64,000 bases of DNA from the NCBI RefSeq assembly GCF_028736215.1, contig NZ_CP117883.1:7316001-7380000 (forward strand), given 5' to 3'. Below the pieces are notes generated by a model. It made no database searches. It had not been told where the DNA came from and saw nothing but the letters and a program-made list of their open reading frames with translations. Within the stretch, counting starts at the first letter, position 1; every line of letters begins with the position of its first letter. Shown piece after piece: positions 1 through 11,400 of the stretch. A program made the translations under genes and the position numbers. This DNA is from Mucilaginibacter sp. KACC 22773. GTDB taxonomy: Bacteria; Bacteroidota; Bacteroidia; Sphingobacteriales; Sphingobacteriaceae.

Positions 1-40
1 TTTGCGCTTCAAATTCAGCGAAGTTATTGATGGTTAACAT
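1..40 (-). CDS. 5' end of a probable MaoC-like dehydratase gene (partial)
   Basis: Minus-strand ATG at 40-38 opens a frame that stays open to the window edge and encodes MLTINNFAEFEAQ. This resembles the usual N-terminus of MaoC/hot-dog acyl dehydratases of Bacteroidota (MLxINxFxEFE), from memory of that family. Only 13 residues are visible, so the product name is an inference. A TAACTTCG box on the minus strand (plus 70-77) could be its promoter. Confidence 0.35.
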   Translation of the reverse strand, partial: MLTINNFAEFEAQ

Positions 41-413
41 TGATGATCAGTTTATTGATTAAAAGTTGGCGAAGTTACAAAAATTTAACAATCTCGATTT
101 CTATATCTCGGGAGTAAAACAGGACAAATGCATCTAATTGGGTTAACATAACTTAACACATTTCAGATAAAATATTTGCAAACATTTGACAATCAATATT
201 TTATATTTTATCATGGTTAACACTGAACTTATCGCGCAATATAGGTGCATCCAAATAGTTGTGCCTGTTGTTGGCCAATAAAAAGTCCCTTCGGTAGCCG
301 GATCATTTAACCACGATCAGCCAATAAAAACAAGATGTTGCTTGGTGCTTATATTGTCCATTCCATAGCTATTTAGATGCGTTTGTTCCGGGTGTAAGCG
401 CGTCACAGGGGCC
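41..413. other. Intergenic region, AT-rich, no gene seen
   Basis: About 370 bases between the ligase stop and the partial gene at the window start. It is AT-rich. It carries two copies of a TGGTTAACA word (about 31-39 and 214-222) and two copies of CCAATAAAAA (about 274 and 320). I see no open frame of coding character and no clear terminator. The usual ligase-associated helicase gene is not here. Confidence 0.6.
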
Positions 414-2030
414 TCAGTCGCCCAGCAATGCTTTCAAACTTTCCAGCGTATCGGCTTCTTCTTTCGGCTTATCATGCCGCCAGCGCAGTATCCGCGGAAA
501 ACGCAGTGCGATCCCTGATTTATGACGGGTTGATTTGTTGATCCCTTCAAATCCTATTTCGAAAACCAGCTCGGGCTTTACCGTACGCACAGGGCCAAAT
601 TTTTCAATGGTGTTGCGTTTGATAAAATAATCTACCTTATTAATCTCGGCATCGGTAAGGCCCGAATAGGCTTTGGCAAAGGGTACCAGCTTATCGCCAT
701 CCCAAACGGCGAAGGTATAATCGGTATATAAATCGGCCCGCCTGCCATGTCCTTTTTGGGCATAAATCATCACGGCATCTACCGACAGCGGATCAATTTT
801 CCATTTCCACCAATCGCCGCGGCGACGCCCAACCTGGTAAGCGGCGCTTTTGCGTTTCAGCATTACACCCTCGGCTATCATGGCGCGCGACTGTTGTCTT
901 ATAGCTCCCAGCTGCTCCCAGCTATCAAATTTGATCAACTCCGAAATCCGGAACAATTCGGCAAAGGGCGTTGCAGCCTGCAATGTTTCCAATATCGCCC
1001 GCCTTTCGCTTTGCGTTTTCGGGCGGATGTCCTCACCGTTATATTCCAGGCAGTCATAAGCTATAACCGCCACCGGGCTCTCTTCTAATATTTTTTTGCT
1101 CAGGTTTTTTCGGCCTATGCGGGTTTGCAACACGTTAAATGGCATGGGCAAACCGTTCTGAAAGCTCAGGATTTCGCCGTCTATCACCGTGCCATCGGGC
1201 AGAGCATTTAAAAAGGGATGCAGCTCGGGAAATTTTTCGGTCGCCAGGTCTTCGCCGCGGCTCCAGATAAAAATTTCGCCGCCCCGTTTTATCATTTGTG
1301 CACGTATGCCATCCCATTTCCACTCGGCCTGCCAGTCATCGGCCTGGCCAAGCGAGGCACCCACCTCATCAGGCGTTTTTTGCTTTTCGGAGGTCTCCTG
1401 TATGGGGTAGGCCAGGAAAAAAGGGTACGGCCTGGAAATGTTGGCCGCTGCGTCCTGTTCTTCCATCAACTGGGCAAACTGTAAGGTTTCGGGCATCCAG
1501 CTACCCATAATACGGTGGGTAAGTACGGGGGCTTCCAGCCCCGAGATATCGGCCAGTGCTTTGATAACCAAATTTTGCGATACGCCAACCCTAAAACTGC
1601 CGGTTAGCAACTTGTTAAACACAAAACGCTCCTGGCTATCCAGCATAGCCCAGGAATTTAGCAGCCACTCCTTTTTCTGTTCTTCGGTTTTATTGCCAAG
1701 CGCGTTTATCTCGGCTATCCATTCTGTAAGCGTCTTGTTGCTGCTCTCGTTACTTTGGGGCATCAACAGGGCCATGGTTTCCGCAAGGTCGCCTACTACG
1801 TGGTAGCTTTCTTCAAATAACCAGGCCGGGATGTTTGAGGCTTCAATAGCCCAGTTGCGCACCAGGGTGGAGTTAATTTGCCGTTTAGGTTTCCGGCCTG
1901 TAAAAAGCGCCAGCATGTGCATTTTATCGGTATCGGGCACAGCAGTAAAATATTCTTTTAAAACCTTAACCTTTTCGCCGGTTTTATTGGTTTCATCCAA
2001 CGAGAGGAAGAGTTGGGCAAATGCTTTCAT
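414..2030 (-). CDS. ATP-dependent DNA ligase
   Basis: Seals nicks in DNA using ATP, forming a lysine-AMP intermediate. This is distinct from the essential NAD-dependent LigA. The 538 residues fit the bacterial ATP-ligase family that has an N-terminal DNA-binding domain (about 1-200), an adenylation domain and an OB-fold C-terminus. The nucleotidyltransferase motif KWDG is at K238-G241, followed by a SRGED segment (257-261) and a late KWK segment. The start ATG overlaps the stop of the upstream exonuclease gene in an ATGA, so the two are translationally coupled and likely act together in end processing and sealing. In many genomes a large Lhr-type helicase and a phosphoesterase follow; neither is adjacent here. 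A role in DNA repair is family-level knowledge. Confidence 0.93.
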   Translation of the reverse strand: MKAFAQLFLSLDETNKTGEKVKVLKEYFTAVPDTDKMHMLALFTGRKPKRQINSTLVRNWAIEASNIPAWLFEESYHVVGDLAETMALLMPQSNESSNKTLTEWIAEINALGNKTEEQKKEWLLNSWAMLDSQERFVFNKLLTGSFRVGVSQNLVIKALADISGLEAPVLTHRIMGSWMPETLQFAQLMEEQDAAANISRPYPFFLAYPIQETSEKQKTPDEVGASLGQADDWQAEWKWDGIRAQMIKRGGEIFIWSRGEDLATEKFPELHPFLNALPDGTVIDGEILSFQNGLPMPFNVLQTRIGRKNLSKKILEESPVAVIAYDCLEYNGEDIRPKTQSERRAILETLQAATPFAELFRISELIKFDSWEQLGAIRQQSRAMIAEGVMLKRKSAAYQVGRRRGDWWKWKIDPLSVDAVMIYAQKGHGRRADLYTDYTFAVWDGDKLVPFAKAYSGLTDAEINKVDYFIKRNTIEKFGPVRTVKPELVFEIGFEGINKSTRHKSGIALRFPRILRWRHDKPKEEADTLESLKALLGD

Positions 2031-3151
2031 GGGTTAAGCCCCCCAAAAGCCTCACCTAAATCCTCTCCAAAGGAGAGGACTTTATTTGCAGGTTCAATAT
2101 TATTTCCCTCGTCTTGATTTTCAAGCTCCCTCTCCTTTAGCGAGGGCTGGGCTGAGGCTTCTTCTTCCCCTCCATATAAGGTATGTACCTCATGCGCATC
2201 AAATCCTATCCCGTTTAAATACCTTGCAAAGGTGGCGGTGTAGCCGTGGGTTAAATAAACGCTTTCGCAGCCTGTGGCATCGATGGCACTGATGAGGCCA
2301 TTCCAATCGGCATGGTCCGACAGAACAAATCCGCGGTCGGCAGCGCGGCGGCGTTTGGCACCGCGGATGGCCATCCATCCCGAGCAATACCCAAAACTAT
2401 AAGGCTGGAACTTACGCATCCACGGCGTACCTACCGATGATGGCGGGGCGATGATGATACCTTTGCGTACCTCCTCTTTCACCGAATCGGCGGTGATGCG
2501 TTCTGTGGGGTTTAAAATTACACCATTACGCCGAAGGGCTTCGTTGGTGTTTTCAATTACGCCGTGGGTATAAACCGGGCCGTTAAATAAATCGAGGTTT
2601 TGCAGTATGCGCTGAGCTTTGCCAAGGGAGTATCCTACCAAAACTGTAGCCACGCCATTATGCAGGTTGCCTCGCCACCAATTGTTAATGTCGTCAAAAA
2701 TCTGCGCCTGCGGTTTCCAGGTGTATACAGGCATGCCAAATGTGCATTCGGATATAAAGTGGTGGCACTGCACCGGCTCAAAGGGTGTAGAGATGCAATC
2801 GTCTTCAACCTTGTAATCGCCCGAAACCACCCAGACCTCGCCTTTATACTCTACCCTGATCTGCGCCGAACCGATGACGTGTCCGGCCGGGTATAGCGAT
2901 ATGGCAACACCGTTTTTCATAACCGTTTCGCCATACTCCACCGTTTGTAGTTGAATTTCGCCAAGCCTGTAAAACAACACCTCGCGGGATAAATGGTGGG
3001 CCAGGTAATGCTTATGGCCCACGTAAGCATGGTCGGCATGGGCGTGGGTTATTACAGCATCGTCAACCGGTTTCCATGGGTCAATATAAAAACGGCCCTG
3101 TGTGCAGTAAATGCCGCTATCTGTAAATTCAAGGAGTTGCTTTTTCGCCAT
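2027..3151 (-). CDS. Ligase-associated DNA exonuclease (metallo-beta-lactamase / beta-CASP-like)
   Basis: Predicted metal-dependent nuclease of the family encoded next to ATP-dependent ligases, also called mRNA 3'-end processing factor-like. The zinc motif HAHADH is at H36-H41 and further conserved histidines follow (SDHADW, LTHGY). It is the first gene of a coupled pair with the ligase. Family members are normally about 330-340 residues (from memory); this one has 374. The excess, from about residue 329, is encoded by an inverted pair of an intergenic-type repeat (2049-2079 and 2127-2158). The tail is therefore probably not part of the nuclease fold. Start chosen at the ATG giving MAKKQLLEF, directly upstream of the conserved fold. 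Confidence 0.9.
   Translation of the reverse strand: MAKKQLLEFTDSGIYCTQGRFYIDPWKPVDDAVITHAHADHAYVGHKHYLAHHLSREVLFYRLGEIQLQTVEYGETVMKNGVAISLYPAGHVIGSAQIRVEYKGEVWVVSGDYKVEDDCISTPFEPVQCHHFISECTFGMPVYTWKPQAQIFDDINNWWRGNLHNGVATVLVGYSLGKAQRILQNLDLFNGPVYTHGVIENTNEALRRNGVILNPTERITADSVKEEVRKGIIIAPPSSVGTPWMRKFQPYSFGYCSGWMAIRGAKRRRAADRGFVLSDHADWNGLISAIDATGCESVYLTHGYTATFARYLNGIGFDAHEVHTLYGGEEEASAQPSLKERELENQDEGNNIEPANKVLSFGEDLGEAFGGLNP
2049..2158. repeat. Inverted pair of a 31-bp intergenic repeat inside a gene 3' end
   Basis: Arm 1 (2049-2079) begins GCCTCACCTAAATCC and continues CTCCAAAGGAGAGGA. Arm 2 (2127-2158) read on the minus strand begins GCCTCAGCCCAGCC and ends AAAGGAGAGGGA. Both keep the same skeleton, and each has its own small palindrome (CTCCAAAGGAG type). 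A third copy lies at 19397-19427. The pair is entirely within the exonuclease frame. Confidence 0.8.
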
Positions 3152-3230
3152 GGTACATAGTAAACCGTTGTGGCCAAAATAAGTTTGTCACCGGCAAGCT
3201 TGATGAATGGCTGCCGGCGTACGGCTCATG

Positions 3231-4808
3231 CTATTCTATTGTCCAGGCAGCGATACCATATGCCGGGAGACTTACCGGCATCTTTCCCTCATCAACTCTC
3301 GGAACGTCTTTCCCTATAAATTGGCCTATCTTTTTACCCTGGGCGTAAGGCACATCTACTGTTGCCGCCTGATTTTTATCAGACAAGTTGACCACCACAA
3401 TTGCCGCCTTATCGCCATCCTGCCTGATAAATGAAAATACCTGGTCGTTATTGTTTATTAATGTTTTATAGCTGCCCCTGGTAATTGCCCTGTTTGATTT
3501 ACGCAAGCGGATCATCGCTTTGTAGTAGTTGAACAATGAGTTGGGATCTTTCCGTTCTTCTTCCAGCGAGATGCCATCGTTAGGTTTATCATCATTAAAC
3601 TCGTCTTTATAAGGGCCGGTTTGTTTGTACCAATAGGCCATCCCTTTACCCTGGCCGGATGCATACCATTCAAAGGCCTGCCGCTCGGGAATTTCGTTGG
3701 CATCGGTGGCGCCAAATTTGGCGCTGGTGCCGGTCATGCCCAACTCCTGCCCGTAATAGATGGCCGGTACGCCGCCCATCAGCAGGTTAAGGGCGCAGCC
3801 CACTTTTAGCTTGGCCAGGTTGCCTTTTACTTCGGATGCAAAGCGCGGCACATCGTGGTTCTCTACAAAAACTACCTGTTCTTTGCCCGGTGGCAGCATG
3901 GCCAGTGTCGAATCGGCGTTGGCCATCAGTAAATCTTTCCTGAACAGGCGGATGGCAAAAGCCAGCCGTAAGCCAAACAGGCGGTCAACCCCTCCTTTTT
4001 GCAGGTATTCCAATCCTAAGCTAAACCAGTTGGCCTGCTCGGCCACAATTTTTATTTTAGGGTTAATAGCCCGCAGTTTGGTTAACAGCGGGTTCCAAAA
4101 AGTATCGAACAAGTGGGGCAAGGTTCCTTTATTATCCAGGTTATCCATCATATGATCTAACCGGAAACCATCAACACCATCATCAAACTTGCCATCCTTA
4201 TCCGGATCAAGCCAGTAGCTAAACAGCTGGTAATTATACTCCTTTGATTTTGGGCTGTTTAAATTGGCCGTGGTAATTTTATGGGTTACGCCATCATAGC
4301 CCTTTAGTTCGGTAAGGCTGTACACTATGGTTGATGGTTTTTTATTTTCCTTATCATCCCACAAAATATAATCAGAAAACGGCGATTTGGGGTTGCCAAA
4401 AGCGCCTTTCCACCACTCAGAATCTTCGGTAACATACTGGGTTTCCATATCCATATAAAATTTCATGCCCCGTTTGTGCAACTCCCTTATCAGGGCCAGG
4501 TAGTCCTGTAGTGTACCGTACCTGGGGTCGATCTTTTTAAAATCGATAGCGAAGTAATTGTGATAATAAATGGATTCATAAAGCGGCGTACATAAAATGG
4601 ATGTTACACCCAACTCCTGCAAATAATCCAGTTTTTGACGAATGCCATTCAGGTCGCCATGATTATCGCCATTGCTGTCGAAAAAACTGCGCTCAAAAAT
4701 GTGATAAATGATTTCGTCATCGTCGCCCTTTTGCCCGGCCGGAAACGCAAATGAGGATAAGGTAAGACATATCAAGCCGGCGAAAACGATAGCTATTTTT
4801 ATTTTCAT
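3231..4808 (-). CDS. Secreted alpha-amylase family glycoside hydrolase (GH13)
   Basis: Predicted exported enzyme acting on alpha-glucans. Start chosen at the internal ATG (4808) because it opens a good signal peptide (MKIKIAIVFAGLICLTL...AFPAG); the longer frame from 4871 only adds 21 unlikely residues. From this start the protein has 525 residues. The GH13 (beta/alpha)8 barrel shows the nucleophile in GFRLDHM (D218), the acid/base in VAEQ (E257) and the third carboxylate in ENHDVPRF (D319). An all-beta C-terminal domain ends the protein. All catalytic residues are present, so activity is expected; the exact specificity (amylase, glucosidase or transferase) cannot be read from sequence alone. 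It stands alone, with no Sus cluster next to it. Confidence 0.9.
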   Translation of the reverse strand: MKIKIAIVFAGLICLTLSSFAFPAGQKGDDDEIIYHIFERSFFDSNGDNHGDLNGIRQKLDYLQELGVTSILCTPLYESIYYHNYFAIDFKKIDPRYGTLQDYLALIRELHKRGMKFYMDMETQYVTEDSEWWKGAFGNPKSPFSDYILWDDKENKKPSTIVYSLTELKGYDGVTHKITTANLNSPKSKEYNYQLFSYWLDPDKDGKFDDGVDGFRLDHMMDNLDNKGTLPHLFDTFWNPLLTKLRAINPKIKIVAEQANWFSLGLEYLQKGGVDRLFGLRLAFAIRLFRKDLLMANADSTLAMLPPGKEQVVFVENHDVPRFASEVKGNLAKLKVGCALNLLMGGVPAIYYGQELGMTGTSAKFGATDANEIPERQAFEWYASGQGKGMAYWYKQTGPYKDEFNDDKPNDGISLEEERKDPNSLFNYYKAMIRLRKSNRAITRGSYKTLINNNDQVFSFIRQDGDKAAIVVVNLSDKNQAATVDVPYAQGKKIGQFIGKDVPRVDEGKMPVSLPAYGIAAWTIE

Positions 4809-5143
4809 GGTGTTATAACTGGCATGCAAAACAACAGAAACAAGTACCAATATACAATGAATAAATAGCATTTAAAATGGCACATTTTATCTGTAAAAAA
4901 TTGCATTAATTGCCTATGCGAATCGCCTATACTTTACACAAGGATAATATAAGCCATTATTGAATATTTTACAGGAGCTTTGATCTTCCCGCTGCGCAAA
5001 ACTCCTGCCTGGTGGCTATAATCATCCCCAAAATTGGCTTCAAAAAACAGCGAAACGTAAATAACTGATATTTAATTTATTGTAAAATAAATTAATGAAA
5101 ATTATCATTTTTATGTCAATTAGGCTACTGCCTGCATACGATT

Positions 5144-5172
5144 TTTGATAATTTAAACGTTAATCTACTTTG
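5144..5172 (+). promoter_or_regulatory. Bacteroidota-type promoter driving the candidate small RNA
   Basis: TTTG at 5144-5147, an 18-base spacer, then TACTTTG at 5166-5172. This approximates the Bacteroidota housekeeping promoter (-33 TTTG, -7 TAnnTTTG), with one base missing in the -7 box. It faces an orphan hairpin about 40 bases downstream. Confidence 0.45.
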
Positions 5173-5177
5173 CGGGC

Positions 5178-5250
5178 GTTCTTGCCTGCAAATAGTGATA
5201 AGGTTTAGGTTTAAAGTCCCCAAGCAGCGAGTGCAAGGGGACTTTTATTT
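5178..5250 (+). ncRNA. Candidate small RNA ending in an intrinsic terminator
   Basis: The hairpin has a 9-bp perfect outer stem (AAAGTCCCC at 5213-5221 with GGGGACTTT at 5237-5245). An inner GCA/TGC helix and a TTTTATTTT tail follow. No plus-strand gene lies upstream; the previous gene is on the other strand. With the promoter-like pair at 5144-5172 it would define a transcript of about 73 nt. I do not recognise an Rfam family; the 5' end is a guess. Confidence 0.4.
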
Positions 5251-5470
5251 TAGGGGGAATATCAATGGTAAACCTCCCTAATACTAAATATCGCTTTATT
5301 AATAGCCGTTGACGGTAACCACCTACTTTTGTTTTATTTTTTCATAAGTTAAATGTATATTTACTTTAATTAATTTAATTCTTATCACCATTTAAGCTAT
5401 AATACCCAAACCTGTGTTTTCTATAAAATAGATATACCTTAATTCCACGCCTTAACTTTTTCACAATTCC

Positions 5471-8400
5471 ATGTATAAATTTTTTTTACCTGCATTTATT
5501 GTTGCGTTGTTTTTTTCTGCGAAACTTAGTGCCCAGAAACCCAACATTACTTATCCGGTTATTCCATCGGTTTACCTTGGTAAAAGTATAACTCCTATTA
5601 AGGTGAGTAATACCGGTGGCGCTGTTCCCAACGCCATATTTCCCAAGGTGAGCAGTATTCTCCAATCATCTGCCACGGTTACAAACTTTGTAAGATTACC
5701 AACGGGGGATATATACGGTGTACTATATGGCTCTGTTGTTCATGTAAAACCAGATGGTACATTTTCAACGCTTGCCGGAAGTGGCACTTATGGCTATGCC
5801 GACGGAATGGGTGCTGCGGCAGCTTTTGGAGAAATTGGCGGTATTACCCACGATGCAGCCGGAAATATATTTGTAACTGAAGATAATTATCGCGACGGGC
5901 TAAACTCCAGGGTCAGGAAAATAACTCCGGATGGTTTGGTTACCACTTATGCACAGGGGCTCCGGGCTCCGCGCGGAATAGTAATTGATGCCAATGGGAT
6001 AATTTACGTAGCCGAAAGTGCCGGAAGGATCATGAAAGTGGCCAAAGATGGCACGCTATCATTATTGGCCGGGGCTATTGGCAACGGCGCAAAAGATGGT
6101 TTAGGCTCCGCTGCGTCGTTCAACAATCCTGCCGGAATTGATATGGACAAAGCAGGCAATTTATACGTGGCCGATTATGCCAACAATATGATCAGGAAGG
6201 TTACGCCGGCGGGGCTTGTTACAACTATTGCCGGCTCAACAAAAAATGGCAGCGATGATGGGATTGGCGCCGCCGCCACATTTAACTATCCCGAATCAAT
6301 AAAAATCGACTCCAAAGGCTATATTATTGTTGGAGACCTTGACGGTTTGCTGCGTAAAATAAGCCCGGCAGGCGAGGTTAACTCAATTCCCGCGCCTTAC
6401 TATGAAGATAATGGCCAGGTTTCTTATCAAACATTTTTTAATAAAGTTGCAATTGATGAAAACGATAATATTATAATTTACTCGGGCAATGGTTTTAGTG
6501 GAAATGGCTTTTACAAGGTAAGCACAACAGGCTATAATGTTTCGCCGATTTTACCTGCCGGCCTGGTGTTAGGCGGCGACGGAACCATCAGCGGCACACC
6601 AACTGCACTTTATACCACCGGTAAATATAAAATTACAGCTTCCAACGCAACCGGAATGGCCTCCACGGTTATAAGCCTGGCTGTAATATTATCATCAGAT
6701 CCGCCGGTCGTTAATTCGTTTAGCCCCGCCACGGGTTATCCGGGCACGGTCATAAGTATTACAGGTAATTTTTTTACCGGCACAACTGGCGTTACAATTG
6801 GTGGTAAGCCAGCCGATTTTTACGAAGTGTCGCCTACCAGTATTACCGCTTATGTGCCTACAGGCGCCTCTTCGGGCGAGATTAGTGTTACCACCCCAAG
6901 GGGGACGGCACACCTTACCGGATTTACCCTTATCCCCCCGCCTGTAATAACAGCTGTTTCGCCAACATCTGGCTGGAAAGGCAATAAAATAACCATTACA
7001 GGAACTGGCTTTTCAGATGCCAGCCAGGTTACATTCGGCGGTTATTATTCATTATTCAAGGTTATTTCGCCTACGCAAATAGAAGCAGTGCTAACCGACG
7101 GAGCATCCGGCGACGTTTACGTATCCGCCCCCAGCGGCGATGCCAGATTTTCGGGTTTTACTTATATTAATGCGCCGGTTATTGCTTCAATATCACCTTC
7201 CAGTGCAGGTGCAGGCACTACTGTAACTATTAACGGAAGTGACTTTAGCAATGCAACTTCGGTAAAGTTTGGCAGCGCTGCTGCTGCTTCATATACTGTT
7301 GTTTCGCCAACAAAAATTACCGCTGTTGTTGCATCCGGATCATCAGATGGAATTACTGTAAATACGCCCGCGGGTTATTCAAATTACTATAACTTTACCT
7401 TTATTCTTCCACCTGCTATAACACAAGTATCTCCTATAAAAGGGGGCAATAACTCTTCCATAACAATTTATGGTTCTAACCTTAGCGGGGCACAGGTAAC
7501 TATAGGCGGTGTGCCGGCTTCAGTTGCTTATAATTACGGTTATATGCTAACTGCTAATGTAGGCGCCGGGGCTTCATCTGGTGATATTACCGTTGCAACT
7601 ACCGGCGGCAACGCCACATATCCGGGTTTTGTTTGGGTACCAGCTCCGCATATTACTTCATTTTCGCCACAGACAGCAGGTATGGGCGATAAGGTTACCA
7701 TCACAGGAACCGATTTGACAGAAGTGGACAATGTAACATTTGGCGATATAAACTGCACATTCACCGTTATATCTCCTACCACTATCGAAGCAAAAGTGGG
7801 GTATGGAGCATCAGGTGCTGTAGCTGTCAGATCCGAAGGCGGTTTTGCAAGCATAGCGGGCTTCACTCATACAGGTCCGGTAATTACATCCTTTTCGCCC
7901 GCTCATGCCGGAGTTGGCGAAACCGTAACTATAACCGGAAGTAACTTTACAAATACCACCGAAGTTGATTTTGGCGGTGTAAAGGCAACTTCTTTTACAG
8001 TTATTTCGCCTACACAAATAAGCGCGGTTGTAGGGAACGGAAGATCGGGTAATGTAACGGTGATAACACCATTGGGCAGTGCATTTCTTGCCGGTTTCAG
8101 CCACCCGGGCCCATCTATTTCATACTTTAATCCTACCTATGCCGGAGCGCTTACTACATCGCCTATAACAATAACCGGCAGCAATTTTACGGGCGCTACA
8201 GCCGTTAGTTTTGGAGGGCTACCGGCGGCATCCTTTACTGTTGTTTCGGCAACAACTATTACTGCAACGCCCGCGGCCACAACATCGGGCAATGTAATGG
8301 TAACAACTCCGTTAGGTACCGACAAAGCAGCAGGTTTTACATGGGTGCAAGCGCCTGCCATTACCTCGTTTTCGCCTTCTTCACAAAAAAGCGGTGGTAC

Positions 8401-11400
8401 GGTAACTATTACCGGAACAAATTTTACCGGCGTAACCTCCGTTAAATTTGGCGGTGTACCCTCTTATTATTATGCATCTTCGCCTACAACTATAATAGCA
8501 ACTGTTAATAGCGGTGCAAGTGGCGATATTTTTGTTGCTACCGCAGGTGGCACAGTTACTAAACCCGGTTTTACTTATACTTCGCCTGTAATTACATCCA
8601 TAGCACCGGTAATTGCGGCAGCCGGGCAAACGGTTGTTATAACGGGTACAAATTTGGATGGCGTGCAATCTGTAAAATTCGGATATACCAACGCGGCATC
8701 TTTTACTATTGTTTCTTCCAAAGAAATTGATGCAGTAGTAGGCTCCGGGGCAAGCGGAACTATAAGTGTTTCGGGCACAGCCGGAGCAGCTTCAATTGAT
8801 GGCTTTACTTACCTGGGGCCTCCCGTTATTTACTCGTTTACACCAACAATGGGCGGTGCTGGTACAGTTATAACTATCAATGGTGCAAACCTGACCAGCA
8901 CATCTGAAATAAAAGTTGGCGAAATACCGGCAACCATTATTAAGGTTGATAATAATGTTGTTACCGCAAAAGTAGGTGCCGGCGCTACGGGTAAAGTTTG
9001 GCTAAAAACTATAGCGGGCACAGTGGAGTCTGATGGCTTTACCTGGTACCCGGCGCCAACTATCACATCGGCCAGTCCACTAAAAGCCAATGCACAAACA
9101 ACAGTTACTATCAATGGTACAAATTTTACAGATATAACGGAGCTTAAATTTGGCTCCATGTATACCAATTTTACGATAGTTTCGCCAACTCAAATTACTG
9201 CGCAGCCATCTAACGGCGAATCGGGCGATATTACGCTTACAGGCCCTGGCGGTACGGCGGTATTACCTGGCTTTACCTTTATTCCGGCGCCGGTAATTGA
9301 TTCGTTTACAAAAAGCGGCGAGGGAGCAAATGCTGTTGTAACAATCACGGGCAGTAATTTTACCGGCGTTACTGAAGTTAAATTCGGTGGAATTTCCGCG
9401 GCATCGTTCACCGTACTGTCATCAACCAGCATTTCGGCTAAACCTGGTTCGGGAGCTACAGGAGCAATCACCATAAAAGCAGCTGGCGGAAGCGGCACCA
9501 AACTTGGCTATTTATATGATAGCCCGCCTTCAATATCATCTTTTGCACCGGCTTTTGGCCCTATCGGAACAACATTGGCTATCGAAGGTGATAATTTTAA
9601 CACAACACCCGAAAAAAACATCGTGTTCTTCGGGCCGGTTAAAGCAAAGGTTAAAAGCGCCACTAAAACGCACCTGGAGGTTACTGTACCAGCAGGGGCA
9701 AATGACTTAATAACGGTAGTTAATACTGATAAAAGATTATCTGCAAGTTCAAATTTGCCTTTTGTAGTTACAAGCAGCCTGGGGGCAACCAGCTTTTCAA
9801 ATAGGCTCGATCTCAAGTTTAACTCGGGTTTCTCGGTTTTAGCCTGTAATGATTTTGATGGAGATGGTAACCCTGATTTATTAATAACAAAGGCAGATTC
9901 TATATATATACTTAAACACGGTTCTGATCCCATGCTATCCAAGTCGTCTTTTTTACAAAAAATTGTGCTTCAAAGTGAAAGGCAGGCCCTATCTGTTGCC
10001 ATTGGTGATGTAGACGGAGACGGTAAAATTGATATTTTATACAGTACCACGCCCAGTATAATTCTTTTGCATAATACATCGTCAAACGGAAATGTTTCTT
10101 TTGAGGAAAAAGCATTGGAGAATTTAGAAGGCACAACCGGTAGCATGGTGCTTAGGGATATGAATAATGACGGGCGGCCTGACCTGGTGCTTTACGGCCC
10201 GTATGCCAGTTATTGCTACGCCAATACTACCACCGGATTAAATATTTCATTTGGCCCCATGATGGGGCTTCCAAATGTTTATTCGAGCGGTACCATCTCT
10301 ACAGCGCTTGCAGACATTGACGGCGATAATAAGCCCGATCCTATTGGAGGAAGCTCTTACACAGGTATAACAATATTTGAAAATAATTCTGTCCCTGGTG
10401 ATCTTTCAACTTCAGATTTCCCGACCACTTATTTTTTACACCAGGGATATTATTACACAGCATGGAATATGATCACTGCTGATTTTGACGGCGATAGTAA
10501 ACCCGATATCGTTGAGGACGACTTTTCTGGTAACCAACTCCTTATTTCCAGGAATACCGCTACAAAGGGGATAATAAATGCTTCGTCGCTTGCTGAACCT
10601 AAAGCGTTTTCCAATTCATCCATGACCTATAACCTGAATGTTGCCGACATGAATGGCGATGGAAAAATTGACCTGTTAGGCTCATCAAACATAGGAGTTT
10701 ATTACGAAAAGAACCAATCTGTAACGGGCAATATATCTTTGGCGGGCCCTGTGCCGCTTATAGCTGGCACATCAAATAACTCAGTGAATAACGTCAAAAT
10801 AAATGACATGGATGGGGACGGTAGAATGGATATAATGTTGGTTAACATTGAAAACAGCACCCTTTCTATATATCACAATGGCCCTGCTGTGGTGCCACAA
10901 ATTACAGCAGTTACTCCGTTAACGGCAAAGGCTGGTACAAAAATAACCATTACGGGAAAGCATTTTGATGGAACAACCGTAGTGAATTTTGGCGGCAAGG
11001 CGGCAAAATCATTTACAGTCGATTCATCTGAAAGTATTATTGCAATAGTTGGCGAAGGCGAAACCGGTGCTATTTCTATTCAAACCCCAAATGGTACCGC
11101 TTCGTTTCCCGGATTTGTTTTTGTGGCGGCGCCCACAATAACCTCGGCCGTAGCTGCTACCGATGGTAGTGGCACACTAATAATTAACGGAAGCTATTTT
11201 ACAAACGCTACAAACGTAACCATTGCAGGTATTCCTGCTTCGTCTTTCACCGTAAATTCCGCTACTAAAATTACAGCCACTTTTCCGGGCATCAGTGGCG
11301 ACCTAACCATAACTACACCCGGGGGTGTTGCAACGCTGGCTGCGGTAACTATTAAAACAAACCTGAACATCAATTTTCCAATGCCTGCAAACCATATTTA

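Larger units (their letters stand above)
4809..5470. other. Long AT-rich intergenic region with a candidate small RNA
   Basis: Divergent spacer of about 660 bases between the GH13 gene and the giant surface protein. It contains a promoter-like pair at 5144-5172 and an intrinsic-terminator-like hairpin at 5213-5245, annotated separately. The last 220 bases are very AT-rich and must hold the promoter of the surface protein gene, but I find no convincing box there. Confidence 0.6.

Noticed and set aside
7540..9942. Several long antisense open frames (7540-7866, 8137-8361, 8830-9168, 9190-9501, 9508-9942)
   Set aside because: They lie opposite the IPT/TIG repeats and recur at the repeat period; their translations are mirror images of the repeat codons with no signal or domain.
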